64,000 nucleotides of DNA from Thozetella sp. PMI_491 (Eukaryota > Ascomycota > Sordariomycetes > Chaetosphaeriales > Chaetosphaeriaceae). Positions 1-12,724 of the stretch are shown here, piece by piece; the first letter of the stretch is position 1, and every line of letters begins with the position of its first letter. The DNA is taken from contig MU270035.1 in NCBI GenBank assembly GCA_021432635.1, positions 620,001-684,000 of the forward strand, read 5' to 3'. The notes under the pieces are model-generated. The model made no database searches, was not told the origin of the DNA, and worked only from the letters and a program-made list of their open reading frames with translations. A program made the translations under genes and the position numbers.

Positions 1-2200
1 TGTGCTAGATGTCTTCGCGCGAAGCGGTTTCCCAAAGAAGAACAGAAGTGGAATGCCGACTGACACGCTAAGTAGGACAGCAGACAAGTAGCTCATGAAC
101 TTGAATGGACCTATGCAAGTGAATCAGTCGAAGATATTCGGTGAGGTTTCTGTTTTGAGGTACGCACCTAGTTCGGAGAGCCAAGTAGTGACTTGGGTCG
201 TAAAAAAGAAGGACGTAAACACTCGCAATGTCGAGACATTGACAAGAACGGGTCTGGAGTTGAAAATCAGTCACGGCAGCTGAGTCTCTTGGGATTAGGA
301 GAAATTGTACATACCCAGCCCACTGGGGGTAGCTCTCCATGACGTACGTGTTGATGATAGGAGCCGCAGTTAGGGTCCCTGTCATCAAGAAGAAGGTACC
401 CAGAAGAAGGAAAGCGTAGTGCAGGCCAAACTGGTTGGCATACCCAAAGATAAGCATTCCTACTGCGGTGATGACAATAGGCATTACTAGGTTCAGCAGC
501 TGGTACTCGGGCTCGCGACCGCCACGGCGCTTGGATATCCATAGCGTCACTTTATCTGCCAGGGGCCCGCCACAGAAGAATATGACCACGGTCGATATGA
601 CCTGTGAGATATTGCTAAGCCCCGTGAGTTCGAAAGGGACACTGCGTATTCAAGGATCATTAATACCGCGTATAAATAGGCGAGAAGCGATGGCAGTAAC
701 TTACCCAGCGGCGAGAAGGGCGAAAGAAACTGCCTGACCTGAGGCCCCCATTGCAATACCAAAAGCAGTCTGCAGGAGCACGCACCAGGCCACGGCAGGG
801 AAGAACGCAGTCTTGAGTGTTTCAAGGATCTCTGTCCCGGCTTTCTTCCATCTCATCTCGGTAGTGAAGAAGCCCAGGTCGTCCCATCTTGTACGCGCGC
901 CATAGGTAGCGTAGTCGAGCCTGGTACGGTTCTCGCCCGGCTCAAGAGGCCAGAGTTGCTGCCCGGCTAACTCCTCTTTGGACCTGGCCTTACCAGTCTC
1001 GGGCACGAACAAGATCAACATAATCCAAGTGAAAACTCCAATAATCGAAGTAACCCAGTATATCCAACGCCAGTCTGCATTGACGGCGACGTAAGGACCG
1101 AGTATTCCGAACAAAACGATCATAGGGCCCTGGTCTCTTAGCAGGGGTAGGAACTAAGGATGGAACCTGTCCTACCTGGCTTGAGATAATGGCCGCAATA
1201 GCCTTGTTCCGCTGATGAATGAACACCATATCCTGGACGATTAACGGAAGCAGAGCCTCGACAGCGCCAGATCCAAGACCGTGGAAGACCCTGGCTGCTA
1301 TGTGACTGTTGAGAGAGGTGCTGTAGCCGGCCCAGAAACCTCCTGCCCATGAAAAGGTCGACGTAAGGATGAGGACGGGTCGTCGGCCGATTGCGGTCGA
1401 CAACGGTACGAGGATATATGTGGCAAACCCATTGCTAAGCATGGGGATGGTGGCGAGTAGAGACACCTGGGCCAGTGAAATGGGGGTAACGCCAGCAGGA
1501 ACGATCGCCAGCGGGTCGGGGTTGTGAGAAAGGTCGGCAGTCTTGAGGACCGATTTCGGGTCGACGCCGGAGTACTCGAGGAGGAACACTGGGAGTAAAC
1601 CGGCGATTGCGATCTCAGCTGCAAGTGAGATTGAACCAACTGGGGAGTTGTCTCGTGTTAGAGCCCAGAGAGATGTTCTCCCACTAGCCACTGGGTTGAA
1701 GACTTACAAAAACATAGGGAAGCAATTGCCAGCCACCTCCGCCAGTCTGGGAGATTCAACGGGTCTAGCGCGTAGAAGGCCGTTAGCAGAGAAGTCAACA
1801 GATTGGATGAGGATGTCAATAGAACTGAACTGAACCTTTGGGGTCGGGAGTTGGGGTCTAAAACAGAATCAGAGATGTTGCCATCGATGCGACGTAAACT
1901 AACGGAACTCACTGGAATGAACCTAATGTTGCCATCCTTGTCGTATATCTCTGTGCTTCCTAGGACCTGCGCTTCTTTTTCGATTTCCACTTCGTCTTTG
2001 AGAGTGCTTGCTGATTCGTACCTCGTCAACGGGGCCTCGTCTTCTTCTTCTCTTATTCGCTCCGGATATGAAAGGGGCGGTGGTCGCACGCGGTCGCCTA
2101 CCCAAGAGTCTCGAAAGTCGACAATACTATACGGGATCAAATATTGCGAATTGCGCTTCGCCATCGAGACGATCCTCGAATCACGTTTGTTAGAAGCCAT
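1..2200 (-). CDS. MFS (major facilitator superfamily) transporter, 3' end cut by window
   Basis: Proton-driven membrane transporter of the MFS; substrate unknown. Exons, in gene order, run 2200-~1900, 1764-1708, 1618-1176, 1129-705, 641-315 and 253 to beyond base 1; phases agree from exon 2 onward. The N-terminal cytosolic tail is long and acidic and leads into DPLNLPDWRRW, a signature just before TM1 in many fungal drug/polyamine-type MFS proteins. Other landmarks are the A-motif-like IGRRPVLI loop after TM2, the RVFHGLGSGAVEAL helix, and the central loop VPETGKARSKEEL. The ATG at 2200 is used because the GTG at 2209 is not a fungal start. The first intron is uncertain: the frame stays open from 2200 to 1658, but a donor near 1899 joined to 1764 gives a better family match. 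The C-terminal end lies outside the window. Confidence 0.85.
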
Positions 2201-3834
2201 GGCGAACACGAACGGCCGGCGCCGAGTTCAATCTCGCGCCAGAAGGAAAGAAAAAACACCAAAGAATCCGGGCCTGCCGGGCAAACTATCGCATCACCGG
2301 TCTCTAGTGCCATCAAGGTCGCATCCGTGACCCAGATAGGAGGATATACTATCGCTGCCGAATTCTCGCTCTGGGCTGTGCCAATTACCCGGGCAAGCTC
2401 TGACATGCGTTGGCCTATCGATCTGCCATTGCATCGCCAAGAATGCCTTGGTGCAAGACCAGTCTCATCACTGCGTAAGCAGGCCTGGATCAGCCGACAC
2501 CATTGACCGATTGCAGATCATCACATGGGACAAAATGCGTTGCGGCAATCCGTCTGGCCTTCCCTGTCTATACAGCCCGGCCACTGTCCACTTGATCCTC
2601 GTCCAACCGGGTTTATTCCGACTCTTGATTGGCGTATCGGCCCTCTTATAGAGATGTGGACATGCCCGTTTCAAAATAGGAGCTCAAGCTAGATAGACTG
2701 TAGGAATTTGGAGCCGTAGCAGACGGTAGGCTGCTTGTAAGACTAGTGCTCTAGAAGGTGGTAAAGGAGCCTTTCGGATATGCTTTATTGGTCAAATGTG
2801 GTCTAATGGCACATGCGGCCTAGAAATCCCCGAGACGATTCGCAACAGCGCAGTGGGCTCACATGGAGTGGTGTGGCGCCATGATCTCTGACGTGAAAAG
2901 TGTATTGAAAGGGCGGGCTGAGAAGCATGTCCACAGAACGAGGCGTCTAGGGATAGAATCCTAGTCTTTCCCCATACTATAGTCGTCAACTGCCGGCGGT
3001 ACATCGAGATGGGACGAAACGATGTATGATGGATTCCCTTTCCGGAAACCACACATCTGCGGCGCCAGATTGGCACCAAGCGGGTGGCTCAACCTCCAGG
3101 TCTGAAACCACGACGTTGGAGGGACTGCCTGGATGCATTAAACTGGTCCTCCTGCTTCTCCACACGCCGCAGAAATTAACCTCACCTGCGACCTGAGGTC
3201 AAAGAGCCAATGAAGTCGTGCGTGCGCAAGCCCATTCTCGGGGCCTCTGACCAGCGCGATGATCGATCGCCGTCAAGGATATCCACGGCTGGCGGGCATA
3301 GATTAAAACGCCGAAGAAATCGACCGATTGGGTCGCCCTACGCTTATATTTTCCGCTGTACAGCAGCCGCGATGTGGCGGTTCTCGCCTGTACATACCGC
3401 GATGTGTTTGACATCGGCTCCACCTCCCCCACACCCCACTTCCCGCGCATTTGTACAATGCCGCATGACTTCCGCGAGTATACCATGGTATGGATTTTGC
3501 CCTTTGGAGGCCTAAGTCTTGGATCCCATTGCTTACAAACATTCGCGAAAGACCAAACTTGTCCTGATGCAAGTGCTGTCCTTAGAACTTGGCTAGTAGA
3601 ATCATCCGGCCGTTTCATCGCTTTCGCTGTCTATCGAAGGGGGCTTGTGAGATCGGATCAAAGAGCTTGGACGTCCAGTGATAGAACATGACAATTAAAT
3701 GGGTTCAGTTTAACACTCGCGAGACATATATGCGAGATTTGGTGTCTACGAAATACAATAGATGCTAGAAAAATATATCCTTTTTACCAGGGGGCCTTCA
3801 TATACAGTAATAGCCTTGTATCCAACTCTTCCCT
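2201..3834. other. Intergenic region, no gene seen
   Basis: This 1.6 kb lies between the MFS gene start and the 3' end of the first ABC transporter, so it should hold the MFS promoter and the ABC 3' UTR. Open frames here (for example 3199-3618 on the minus strand) show no family resemblance and no splice-compatible continuation. Confidence 0.5.
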
Positions 3835-6800
3835 TTATGCCTGAGCCATTTTCTCTACAATATCCTCCCTTGTGATCCCGCTCTTGTCACACATACCCCG
3901 GAAGATGCCTTTTTGATCGTACAGCTCGAGCGGCGGAGCGATCTCGGCGACCTCGCCCTTGTCCATCACGCAAATGCGGTCGTAGCCGATGATGGTTCGC
4001 AGCCGGTGGGCGATGCAGAGCACCGTCTTTCCGTTGAACGCCTCCATGGTGCGCTGAACCTTCTGGTCCGTAGCGAAATCGACTGAGCTGGTAGCCTCGT
4101 CGCACACGATGATCCTGGCGTCGCGGACGAGTGCCCTCGCTAGGGCCATGAGCTGGCGCTGGCCGAGGGAGAAGTTAAGGCCTTCCTCCTCGACCACGCC
4201 ATCGAGCCCGATCGCTCCGGTCTCGTTGATGAGATCCGCCTGGCGGAGCGCGGATATTAACTCCTCATCAGTATGTTTTTCGAAAGGATCCAGATTCGAC
4301 CTGATCGTTCCCTTGAAGAGGGTCGGGTCCTGCGGGATGATAGCGAGCCGCGACCGGAGGGGTCCGAGCCCGATGGTGCTGATGTTGACCCCGTCGATGG
4401 TGATGGATCCTCCTGAGAGCTCCACAAGCCGGAAGAGCGTAGTCATGATGCTCGATTTGCCAGCGCCCGTGCGGCCTACTACACCAAGCCGCTCGCCTGC
4501 CTTGACATGGATGGAGATGTCCTTGAGCACAAGAGGCAGGCCTGCCCGGTAACGCATCTGCACGTGATCAAAAACGATCTCGCCGCGGCTCGGCCAGCTC
4601 TCGGGCACGGAAGCGGCCTCCAAGGGCGCCTCCTCCTCGATGCCCGTCCCGTAGTGGTGAATCCGCTCCGTGTTGTTCATGTTGTTCTCCACCTCAGCCA
4701 TTTGGCGTACCGCAAACTGGAACATTCCCATGATGGTGAGCATATACGACAGAACCAAGCCACCGGCACTGGGGTTGACGCTGAAGCGCGAGGTCACGAC
4801 TAGCATTCCGATGACGAAGATCATGGCAATCCCAATGGCGTCCAGCCGAAGACTGAGCCAGCGCTGGTTCGCAAAGGTCAGGAAGTACGCGCCGTCGAAG
4901 TCGTCGATGGTCTTCCTCATGAGACCGGAGAAGCGGTCCTGGAGGCCGTACGCGCGGATGGTGGAGGTTCCGTAGACAGCCTCGGTGAACTTGGCAAACA
5001 CGTGCGACCGCAGCACGGCCTCGTGGCGCTTGATCTCGCGCGCCGAGCTGCGGTAGTATGTGGCCGAGAAAAAGAAGATGATGAGTAGCGGCACCATGGC
5101 GGCGACAAAGTAGTAGAAGTAGGCCAGGATCAGCGCCATGGTGGACAGCAACATGCCGATGGTCATGAGGTACATCCGGATCGAGTCGGTAAGATTGTTG
5201 TCCATGACGTCGATGTCCTTGGAGAATCGATTCGTGATGCGGCCTAGCGGTGTCGTGTCAAAGAACGACATAGGCGCCCGGAGAACCTTCGTCATAGCGC
5301 GCTTCAACATGGTTTTGCTGGCACGGGCGCCGAATATAGAGGTGGCTGCCGAAAAAAGGAACATGAGCAGCGCTTGGCTGGCACCTAGGCCTGCGTAAAT
5401 GCCAATCTAAGACGGGTTAGTTAGTGTTGGCGACATCGAGGGATAGACGAAGCGTCGACTTACCCATTGACCCAATCCGAGGTCAAATTGTCCCGCGGTC
5501 CACCAAGAGAGCCACAGGCTAGTAACGATATTGGCAGCCTGGCACAAAAAGAGGAAGCTGAGCACCAGCGGTGCAACCAGAAGGGAGCCCGAAGCCCTCA
5601 GATAGGCTCCATAGACGCCCCACGACACCGCCGCAACGGCACGCTCCTCGGCCTGCATGAGGCCCGCCGCATTCTTAGCCGTGATAATACGCTCGAGTTT
5701 CTCGATCTCCTCATCCTGGGCCTCCTGCGCGGCGGCTTCCTCCGACTCATTGACGGAAGTGAGAGCCATCATTTTGGCAAATTCTTGGTTCTGCGTCATC
5801 AGCTCTTGGTAGGTTCCTTGGGCCTTGACGCGACCCTCCTCCAGCCAGAGGATGCGATCGCAACGAGGGAGCACGTGAAGCTGGTGGGTGGCGAGGATGC
5901 GGCACTTGTTCGCGAGCAGGCCGCAGATGGCCTTGTCCATGATCTGGCGGCCCACGTGCGCATCAACAGCGGACAGGGGGTCGTCCATGAGCACAATGTC
6001 GGCGTTGAAGTAGATCGCGCGGGCGATGTTTATGCGCTGCTTCTGGCCGCCGGACACGGTGATGCCACGCTCGCCGATCTCCGTCTTGTCTCCGTCAGGA
6101 AGCATCTTAAAATCCGGGCGGAGGGCACATGCATCCGTAACCTCGTCATACCAGGCCGCATTGAAGTCGGTGCCGAAGACAATGTTGTCCCGGACGGAGG
6201 CGTTCTGGATCCAGGCATATTGCGGACAGAAGGCCCGAGTGGCTCCCAGGGTCACGTTGCCAGAAGTTCGACGCATATCACCGGCCAGAGCGGCCAGAAG
6301 CGAAGACTTGCCCGAGCCGACGCTGCCCACTACGGCTAAAAGTTCGGAGCGGCCGACTGTAAGGTTGAGGTTGGATATTTGGAATGGCTCGGCCGACTGC
6401 GCTTCCTCTTTCTCGGACACTGCAGTTTCTTTATCAGTGCCTGTCGACTCCTTCTTATCAGTGCTCTCGCGCGCTTGGACCTGCTCCCATGTAAATGAGG
6501 CATCCTCGGTCACGATCGCTTCCTTGCTCTCCCGGTCGATGTCCGCATCGTCAGGGGCTTCCTCAGCTTGGAGGAACTCTTGGATGCGGTTCACGGATGC
6601 CATCGCATCGATCACCTGCCCCAGCACCATCGGGAGCATGTTGAGCGGCATCCGAAGGCCGTTGAACAGGGCCAGGGAAGAGAAGATGGGGGCCGGGGTC
6701 AGCACGTGGCTGGTCAGGGAGAAGGTGATGAAAGACAGCATAGAGGCGAAGACGGGGATGGACATGGCGATGGCGACGATTCCATCACGCGAGGCGAGCA

Positions 6801-8097
6801 GGTACTGGATGGACCGGATCTCCCTATTCCGAATCGCGTCTACACGTCCCAGGAAGCTCATTTCCCAGCCGAAGTACTTAACAAAGCGGATAGCTTGGAG
6901 GATTTCTTGGGTCAAGCTGACGCGCTGATCTGTGATCTTGTTGATGGCCGTGCGCCTCCTGAACAGGCCGCGCAGCACGATTCCGAGGACGGGGGTGGAG
7001 AGGAACAGAAGGCCAAGACCGGGCAGGGCGCTGTACGACAAATTGATGAGGAGGAAGACCATGGTGATGATGACGGTCATCGGAGAGCCCCAGACCATGT
7101 GGAACATTCCGGAAGCCTGGTCGATGCGCCACGTGTCGGTGGACATGAGGTTGACAATCTTGCCGTTGCTCCATCCATCGCCATCATCTTCATCTTTCTT
7201 GCCCTTGCCCTTCTTCTTCTTCTTTTTGTCCTTCTTGGGGTCTTTCTGCTTGGGAAGGTTTGCCGCGTACCACTGCTTCTCTTCCTCGCTTCCGGGGACG
7301 ATGTTGCTCGGCGGCTTGGCCACGCCTCCGGCCTTGGCACGGCCCGATATCTTCATGGCCTTGTCAAAGATAGCTGACATCAAGACAGCGCGAGCCTGGC
7401 CGCCGACCGTCATGCCAAGGTACACGAAGTGGTTGATGGAGAGCGTCATCACGATTTGCAGTATGGTGATGACGAACACTAGGCCGATTCCGTAACCGAT
7501 GGACGGCCCGGGCGCCCCGGTCTTATTGGCGAAGAAGGCATCTGAGGAGAAGGCGATCAAGAACCTCAGGATGAAAGGCGACACGGACGACGCAATTGTG
7601 ACCATCAAATTGCAAAAGGCACCCAGCAGGAACTCCGCCTTGAAGGTGGTGTACAGCGCGCGCAGAAGCGGCCGCTCGGCGCCTCGGGCAGTGTTCTCCT
7701 TGAACGCGGCGGCAAACTTCTCTTCCAGAGTGGCCGTACTTCGCTTTGGGTTCACCAGCCAGATGTCTGCGGGCTCCAACGGGCGTTGGTAGCCAACCTA
7801 GGTCGATCGTCAGCAAAGGTGGAGATGGTGAGAGGGTGGCGACGGCCAAGGCCAACTCACATGCATCAGAGGGGTGATCCAGTTGAAGATCAGCTTGCTC
7901 AGGAACCCGGCCGTAGCCTCTTGCGACTGCTGCCGGCTGTCAGGAACCGGCGGTATGTTCCGTGTCTTGAACGGGTTCAGGCGGTCGGACCAGCTCCTGC
8001 TCGGAGCCGGACCGGAGCCGGCAACCGGATCAACCGGCTGCGGCTCCAGGGACTCGGAACTGCCATCTCCTGTCGTGCTGCCGCCCTTCTCGGCCAT
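3835..8097 (-). CDS. ABC-C (MRP/CFTR-type) full transporter, YOR1-like
   Basis: ATP-driven exporter expected in the plasma membrane; relatives export organic anions and toxic compounds such as oligomycin. Exons are 8097-7861, 7797-5464 and 5406-3835, all phase 0, giving 1380 aa. There is no TMD0. The YOR1-like GYQRPLEPADIW motif follows the first intron. TMD1 contains a Lys-rich insert (about residues 195-215, DNA 7180-7250). NBD1 has Walker A GSVGSGKSS (about residue 570), signature VSGGQKQR and Walker B IVLMDDPLSAVD, with Asp in place of the catalytic Glu as is usual in ABC-C proteins. NBD2 has Walker A GRTGAGKSS (about 1168), signature FSLGQRQ and canonical IIVCDEATSSVD. This is the arrangement of one degenerate and one consensus ATP site. 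Start and stop are both clear. The substrate is not predictable. Confidence 0.95.
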
Positions 8098-9246
8098 GTT
8101 CTATGGGTTCGGATACCAGATCAACGATGTGCGCGCACCACAGGCACGGGAGGAGGGGGTGATGAGCAAAGGCCAAGGCGAGCGGGCCGACGTGCTGGAT
8201 TCGGCCTACTGGAAACTCGGGTTGATGGATATATCTTTGACGGGCCGCTTGGGGGTCCTGGGCACCGAGTAGAGCTCGGGGTCGACCCACCGGCGTCAGA
8301 GAAAGCTCGGGAGTTTCGAGGTACGTACTCGCAGCATGATGCGTCCTAGGGACCTTTTCGCGGCAAGTGGGCAAGCTCGTGTTTTATCTTCGAAGGGTGG
8401 GCCCGGCCGGCTTCCGGGAAGGGGTCTCGCGCTTGAAAGGCGCGAGGTGGCCATCGAGTGGAGCCTTAAGGGCGTAGGCCGTGACAAGCATTCGTCACCT
8501 GCTGTTTGGGGCCTGGGCCCAGACCGATTAGGGCCGCAGAAACGAGCGCCTTTCGCCCACGCAAGCCACGGAAGGGATGGCAGCCTGTGGAGAAGTCGAA
8601 TTTTTCTTGGCGCCAACCACACGAACAGAGTCGCACCGCACGAGCATTAGTCAATTCCCCCGTTCCCTTCCCCCCCCCGCCTTACATGGTACCGGCCGAG
8701 AAGGTAACCCCATCACGGACCCCCGAAGCCCTAGGAAACCCGAAGTTCCTAGAGCCTTTGCCGGGCTAGGCATCCTTCCGAGCGCGGATCAACACGCGAA
8801 GAGGCCAGCCGCCAGGCAGGAAGCGAAAGCAACAGAGGAAGAGGAACGGGCCCCCGGGACCGGCCCGCCGTCGGACGGCGCCCCGATAGCTACGGTATTG
8901 GACAAAGGTCTCGCGAAGCACGTGTTGCTGTGCTCCGGTGACTCACCCCGGGATGCGGCGTGCTGCCGGCTCCTGTACTACCCCAGCGAAATGATTGCAC
9001 TCTCCAAGGAGAATATAGTTTTCCCTACGGACTGCTATCTCCCACTCCGCAGCAGCGTCCGATGCTCTGTCTGCCGTGGACGTTCTCCAGCAAGGTCAAA
9101 TGCCGTCAGAGCGCCATGCTCCCGGCCATTGGACAGAGCCAGGAAGGCGCTGGATACAAGACTTGCTATAGCGTAGCAGTTCGAGCCGCCGTGCATCTTC
9201 GGGCATTTTTCACCCGCCGACTGGGCTGTGCGCTGGCACCGCAGCC
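8098..9246. other. GC-rich intergenic region, no convincing gene
   Basis: It lies between the start of the ABC gene and the 3' end of the acetyltransferase gene. A 199-codon open frame (8577-9176, plus) exists, but its product is low-complexity (Pro/Arg/Ala-rich), matches no family and is flanked by overlapping open frames on both strands, as expected by chance in GC-rich DNA. Confidence 0.4.
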
Positions 9247-10090
9247 TCACTGCAGCCAGCTGTCCCACGACAAGAGCTCCAACCTGATCTCTTGCCCGCC
9301 TCTGCTCTCCGGCAATTTAATGGGCGCCGATCCGAGGCCTTGGGAGGTGAAGCCGTTCTTTTCGAATACGCGCCGGCTCGCAATGTTACCCTCGAACACC
9401 GTGGTGCGGATCCTGTGCGCATTCAAGCACGGCACTGCGTAGTCTTGGATGAGAGTGCGCAAAGCGGCGGTCATGATGCCACGCCCGTGATGAGAAGCGG
9501 CAAGGAAATCTTGCGGGCGTCAGCGACCGGGCTGGCAAGTGCCGACAAGGGGCGGCTGATCCCCGTGGAGGCTGCCAACCGCGGGCCAATGGTGGTGGTG
9601 CGAACTTACCTCCGATATCCCAGTCAATCCTCTCATCGCCGTCCTCGTAGCTATAATTCAGTTCTCTCAATTTATCTTGCTGGTCTTTGGTTTCGCCCGA
9701 GTAGCCATGCCTGTCAATCCCCAGGTCGCCGATGAACTCTTGGGCGCCCGTTTCTGGGTTGACTTCTCTGATGATCCGGACCGGACAGGCGTTTGCCCAT
9801 TTCCTTTTGCCCTGTTCTCCGCTGCCGTCCATCCCCCCTTTCACCTCAAGATACTGTTTTAATCCCTCCGCGCATTGCTTCTCTATGGAGTTATACCAAA
9901 ACTCAAAGTTCTGATGCGTATAGGGAAAGGGAGGGCCCAGGAGGGAAGTGTATACTTTTGGATCATTCAAACATTCTACAACCCGCGGGCCATCTGACTT
10001 GCGGGGCGGCGTTAGGATGATATTTTGGTAAGGCGGTGGGAGCCGAAGAAACGGCTCATTTGAACGGGACTGGTCGAATTCGAGCGGCAT
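9247..10090 (-). CDS. GNAT-family N-acetyltransferase
   Basis: Predicted acetyl-CoA-dependent N-acetyltransferase of the RimJ/RimL-like type (acetyltransf_3); substrate unknown. Exons are 10090-9610 and 9509-9247, with a 100-nt intron (GTAAGT donor) and consistent phases, giving 247 aa. The ATG at 10090 is the first in frame; the upstream extension begins with TTG. The acetyl-CoA-binding motif A, HHGRGIMTAALRTL (Q/RxxGxG/A form), opens exon 2. It is followed by a VFEGNIASRRVFEKNGF segment, the typical N-x-x-S-x-x-x-x-x-K-x-G-F helix of this family. The N-terminal half holds ILTPPRKSDGPRVVECLNDP, typical of the beta1/alpha1 region. The gene stands alone between unrelated genes on the same strand. 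Confidence 0.85.
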
Positions 10091-11212
10091 GGTGGTTCGC
10101 AATGCTGCACTGTCGCAATTGATCGCCAATTGGAGCAGAAACCGGGAGCCTCACTGCTCGGGTGTGAAGCCTACAGTGCCCGAGGTAGCTATTTGTACTC
10201 GTGTGGCTGACGAAAGTCATTGGGCGCGCATCGATATGACTCCCTTGTTCGGGTCAGCTTCGTAAGCTGCACGAGTAACTGTAAGTGAGTCAATCGCGGG
10301 ATATCTGTCGCTCGAGATAGTGTCTTGCACATAGGTTGGATGCCCGGGGTAGCGTTGCTCTATGTGGTTTTTTGCATGCTGGCTAATCCCTATTGGGTCC
10401 GAGAGCGGGCTGTTTAACCCTCCGCTTACAGAACCAGCGACGCGGAAGCACCCAAACATATGTCGTCGGGCAAAGAACATAGCATACAATACTTTAACAA
10501 CAGCCAGCTATAACCCTCCCTAGTTCGCACCACACCATGTCTCGACGCAAAGATAGGTTCTGGAGTCTTGTCTCACGTAATGTATAGAAGTATCTAGGGT
10601 ACTTGGATGTGGATACACCCGCCAGTGGAGGGATGTAACGAACCACTGCGGCCACTGCCCCACGGGGATTAAAGTGAAGCTCCTTCGGGTCTCTAGCGCC
10701 CTGCTAATTTCGATAGTGATAAGACAACTGCTAAAGAGGGAAGCTCGAGCTGATACGCGGATTTCGCATTGGTGAGTAACGGGCCGCCAAGGTCGATCCA
10801 CACCCGGTGAGAAACAACCCCCCCCCCCCCGGCCCCCGGCGCCTCTTAAGAGTCCCAGTAATGTCGATCCTCAATAGCATACAGAATCGAAATAATAATG
10901 AAAAACACGCCATGATATCTACGATTCGTAACTACTACCACTTCTACCGACAATACCATGTTTCCGACCAACCAATCCAGATACCAGAGCAGCCCTAAGA
11001 ACGCAGCCTCGTGGTTCACCAGTTGCACGCATCCTACAGTAGAATAGGTCATCGACGCGTACCATTCTTTACCTCTGCTACTATGCAATTCACTGCAAGT
11101 GCAGCCAGTCACGTAATTAGTTGTATACGTTATAGGCATTAATATATCGTGGATTTCACTTCACATTATATGAACAGTGGGAAAGGCAATATCACCGCTT
11201 TTGCCTGCCCGC
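10091..11212. other. Intergenic region with a 13-C homopolymer
   Basis: About 1.1 kb without a supportable gene. It contains a run of 13 C at 10818-10830. Short open frames on both strands have no recognisable content. Confidence 0.4.
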
Positions 11213-12451
11213 CTATTTCGCATCTTGCTTGACCTTTCCGGCCAGCTCCTCGGCTTTCTTCGCCTTTTTCTCCAGAACCTGCTTGAGCTCTTCTATCGTC
11301 TCGTTCAGCAGCTTCTCGCCTTCGTCCTTGTGCTTGTCCGCCACCTCGCGCAGCTTCTGGAGCTTGGGGAGCATCTCCTCACCGCCGGGGATCTTCTTAG
11401 CGTACTGGTCCAGGTCGCCCCAGCCGCTGGGGATGCTGAAGCCCTGGGACTTAGCCTTGTCGACCGCGCCCTTGATGTACTTCTCCAACTCGCCTGCATC
11501 TCCGGACTCCACCGCCGACTTGGCCCTGGTGAACAGCTCCTTGGCGTCACCCCGTTTGAGCGCGTCTGCGTTCTTCTCGACTAGCTCCTTGATTTTGGGA
11601 TTCTTGTCGAGGTACTGCTTGGCCTCTTTGAGTCCCTTGTCCCATGCTTCATCGCCGAGTTTCTTCACTTCCTGGACCCTGTTGTCGATGGCTTCCCGGG
11701 CCTTTTCCAAATTTTCACTACTGAACCCACCGGCCATGATGTCCTTGACATCGTGCCAGGTTTTATCAATTTGCTTTTTCGCTTCCGGACCGTATTGCTC
11801 ACTGAGCTGCTTCAGCTGATCCATGTTGTCCCCTAGCTTCTCCTTGAGCTTCGGATGGTTGTCGACAAGGTCGGAGAATGCATCTCCCGCGAGGTTGGCT
11901 GCCTTCTGTGAGAGGTCGGTGAGGACATCGTACGCCTTGGACAGTGCAGCCAAGCTCAGGCCGGCCTTCGAGACTTCTGCGAGCTGTTTTCGTGCGTCTC
12001 GCACAAGCTCGTCTGCTTGCTCTCGCTGGTTCTCCCGAATGGTCTCGATGTCCTTGAAGGCCGTGTCGACGTAGGCACGGCCGCCGGGGATCCAGCCAGC
12101 GTACGAGTAGGCAAATTGCTTCACCGAGTCGATAGCCTCGTCTGCATTTGGAGTACTCTCTTGGAGCTTCTTAGCAGCAGCCTGATACTTGTCGTTCGCC
12201 TCCTTCGCAGCATAGTTGATCGTCCGCGCTGTTTTGCCCGCTGGGCTGACGTAGTAGATGCCGTAGAGAAGTAGAGAGCTCGCGACACCACCTGCCACGC
12301 CCGCTGCGAACGGCGAAGATCCAGACGCGGCAGCGCCTCCAGCGGTAGCAGTAGAGGTTGATTGAAATCGAACCTGCCGGCACCGAGGCCCGTGGGCCGT
12401 ACGGGCAGCGCGGCCCAGGGCCGTGCGAGCGAGAGACCTTGAAGGGATCAT
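11213..12451 (-). CDS. Mitochondrial LEA/apolipoprotein-like amphipathic helical protein
   Basis: Single-exon gene of 412 aa with a clear ATG. The N-terminus is rich in Arg/Ser/Ala and lacks acidic residues for about 35 residues, as in a mitochondrial presequence. A Gly/Ala-rich hydrophobic segment follows (FAAGVAGGVASSLLLYGIYY, about residues 48-67), likely a single membrane anchor. The remainder, about 340 residues, is almost entirely charged amphipathic helix with 11-residue-like periodicity (repeated A-K-x-x-x-E/D patterns), resembling LEA group 3 or apolipoprotein A folds. I infer a protein of the inner membrane or intermembrane space acting in membrane or desiccation protection; no catalytic motif is visible. 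An 8-bp CRE palindrome lies about 275 nt upstream of the ATG. The function is not established by the sequence. Confidence 0.8.
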   Translation of the reverse strand: MIPSRSLARTALGRAARTAHGPRCRQVRFQSTSTATAGGAAASGSSPFAAGVAGGVASSLLLYGIYYVSPAGKTARTINYAAKEANDKYQAAAKKLQESTPNADEAIDSVKQFAYSYAGWIPGGRAYVDTAFKDIETIRENQREQADELVRDARKQLAEVSKAGLSLAALSKAYDVLTDLSQKAANLAGDAFSDLVDNHPKLKEKLGDNMDQLKQLSEQYGPEAKKQIDKTWHDVKDIMAGGFSSENLEKAREAIDNRVQEVKKLGDEAWDKGLKEAKQYLDKNPKIKELVEKNADALKRGDAKELFTRAKSAVESGDAGELEKYIKGAVDKAKSQGFSIPSGWGDLDQYAKKIPGGEEMLPKLQKLREVADKHKDEGEKLLNETIEELKQVLEKKAKKAEELAGKVKQDAK

Positions 12452-12724
12452 TTTGTCGATATAGGTTATGGGTATAGAAAGGTGATTCTGCTAACTGGAA
12501 ATACGTTATGCAAGGAAAGGTGAGGCGGGTGACAGTATTTGAACAAAATCGTGGTGTGTGGAGTGAAAGGCCGGGTACTCCCGCGTGATCTCATATTCGA
12601 TGACGGAGACGAGGAGGATATGCTTTTCAAGAATGACGTAGGAATTCTTAGTGCGAAACACAACGCCGGAAAAGGGACGGCTTCAGGGACGCGGTGTAAG
12701 TAAGGGACCTAAAACTTTAAGTGA

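Noticed and set aside
3199-3618. A 139-codon minus-strand ORF.
   Set aside because: No recognisable domain, and competing frames on both strands cover the same bases.
8577-9176. A 199-codon plus-strand ORF.
   Set aside because: Product is low-complexity, matches no family, and overlapping frames on both strands are equally open in this GC-rich stretch.
9970-10129. Longer start for the GNAT gene at 10129.
   Set aside because: The codon there is TTG; the first ATG in frame is at 10090.
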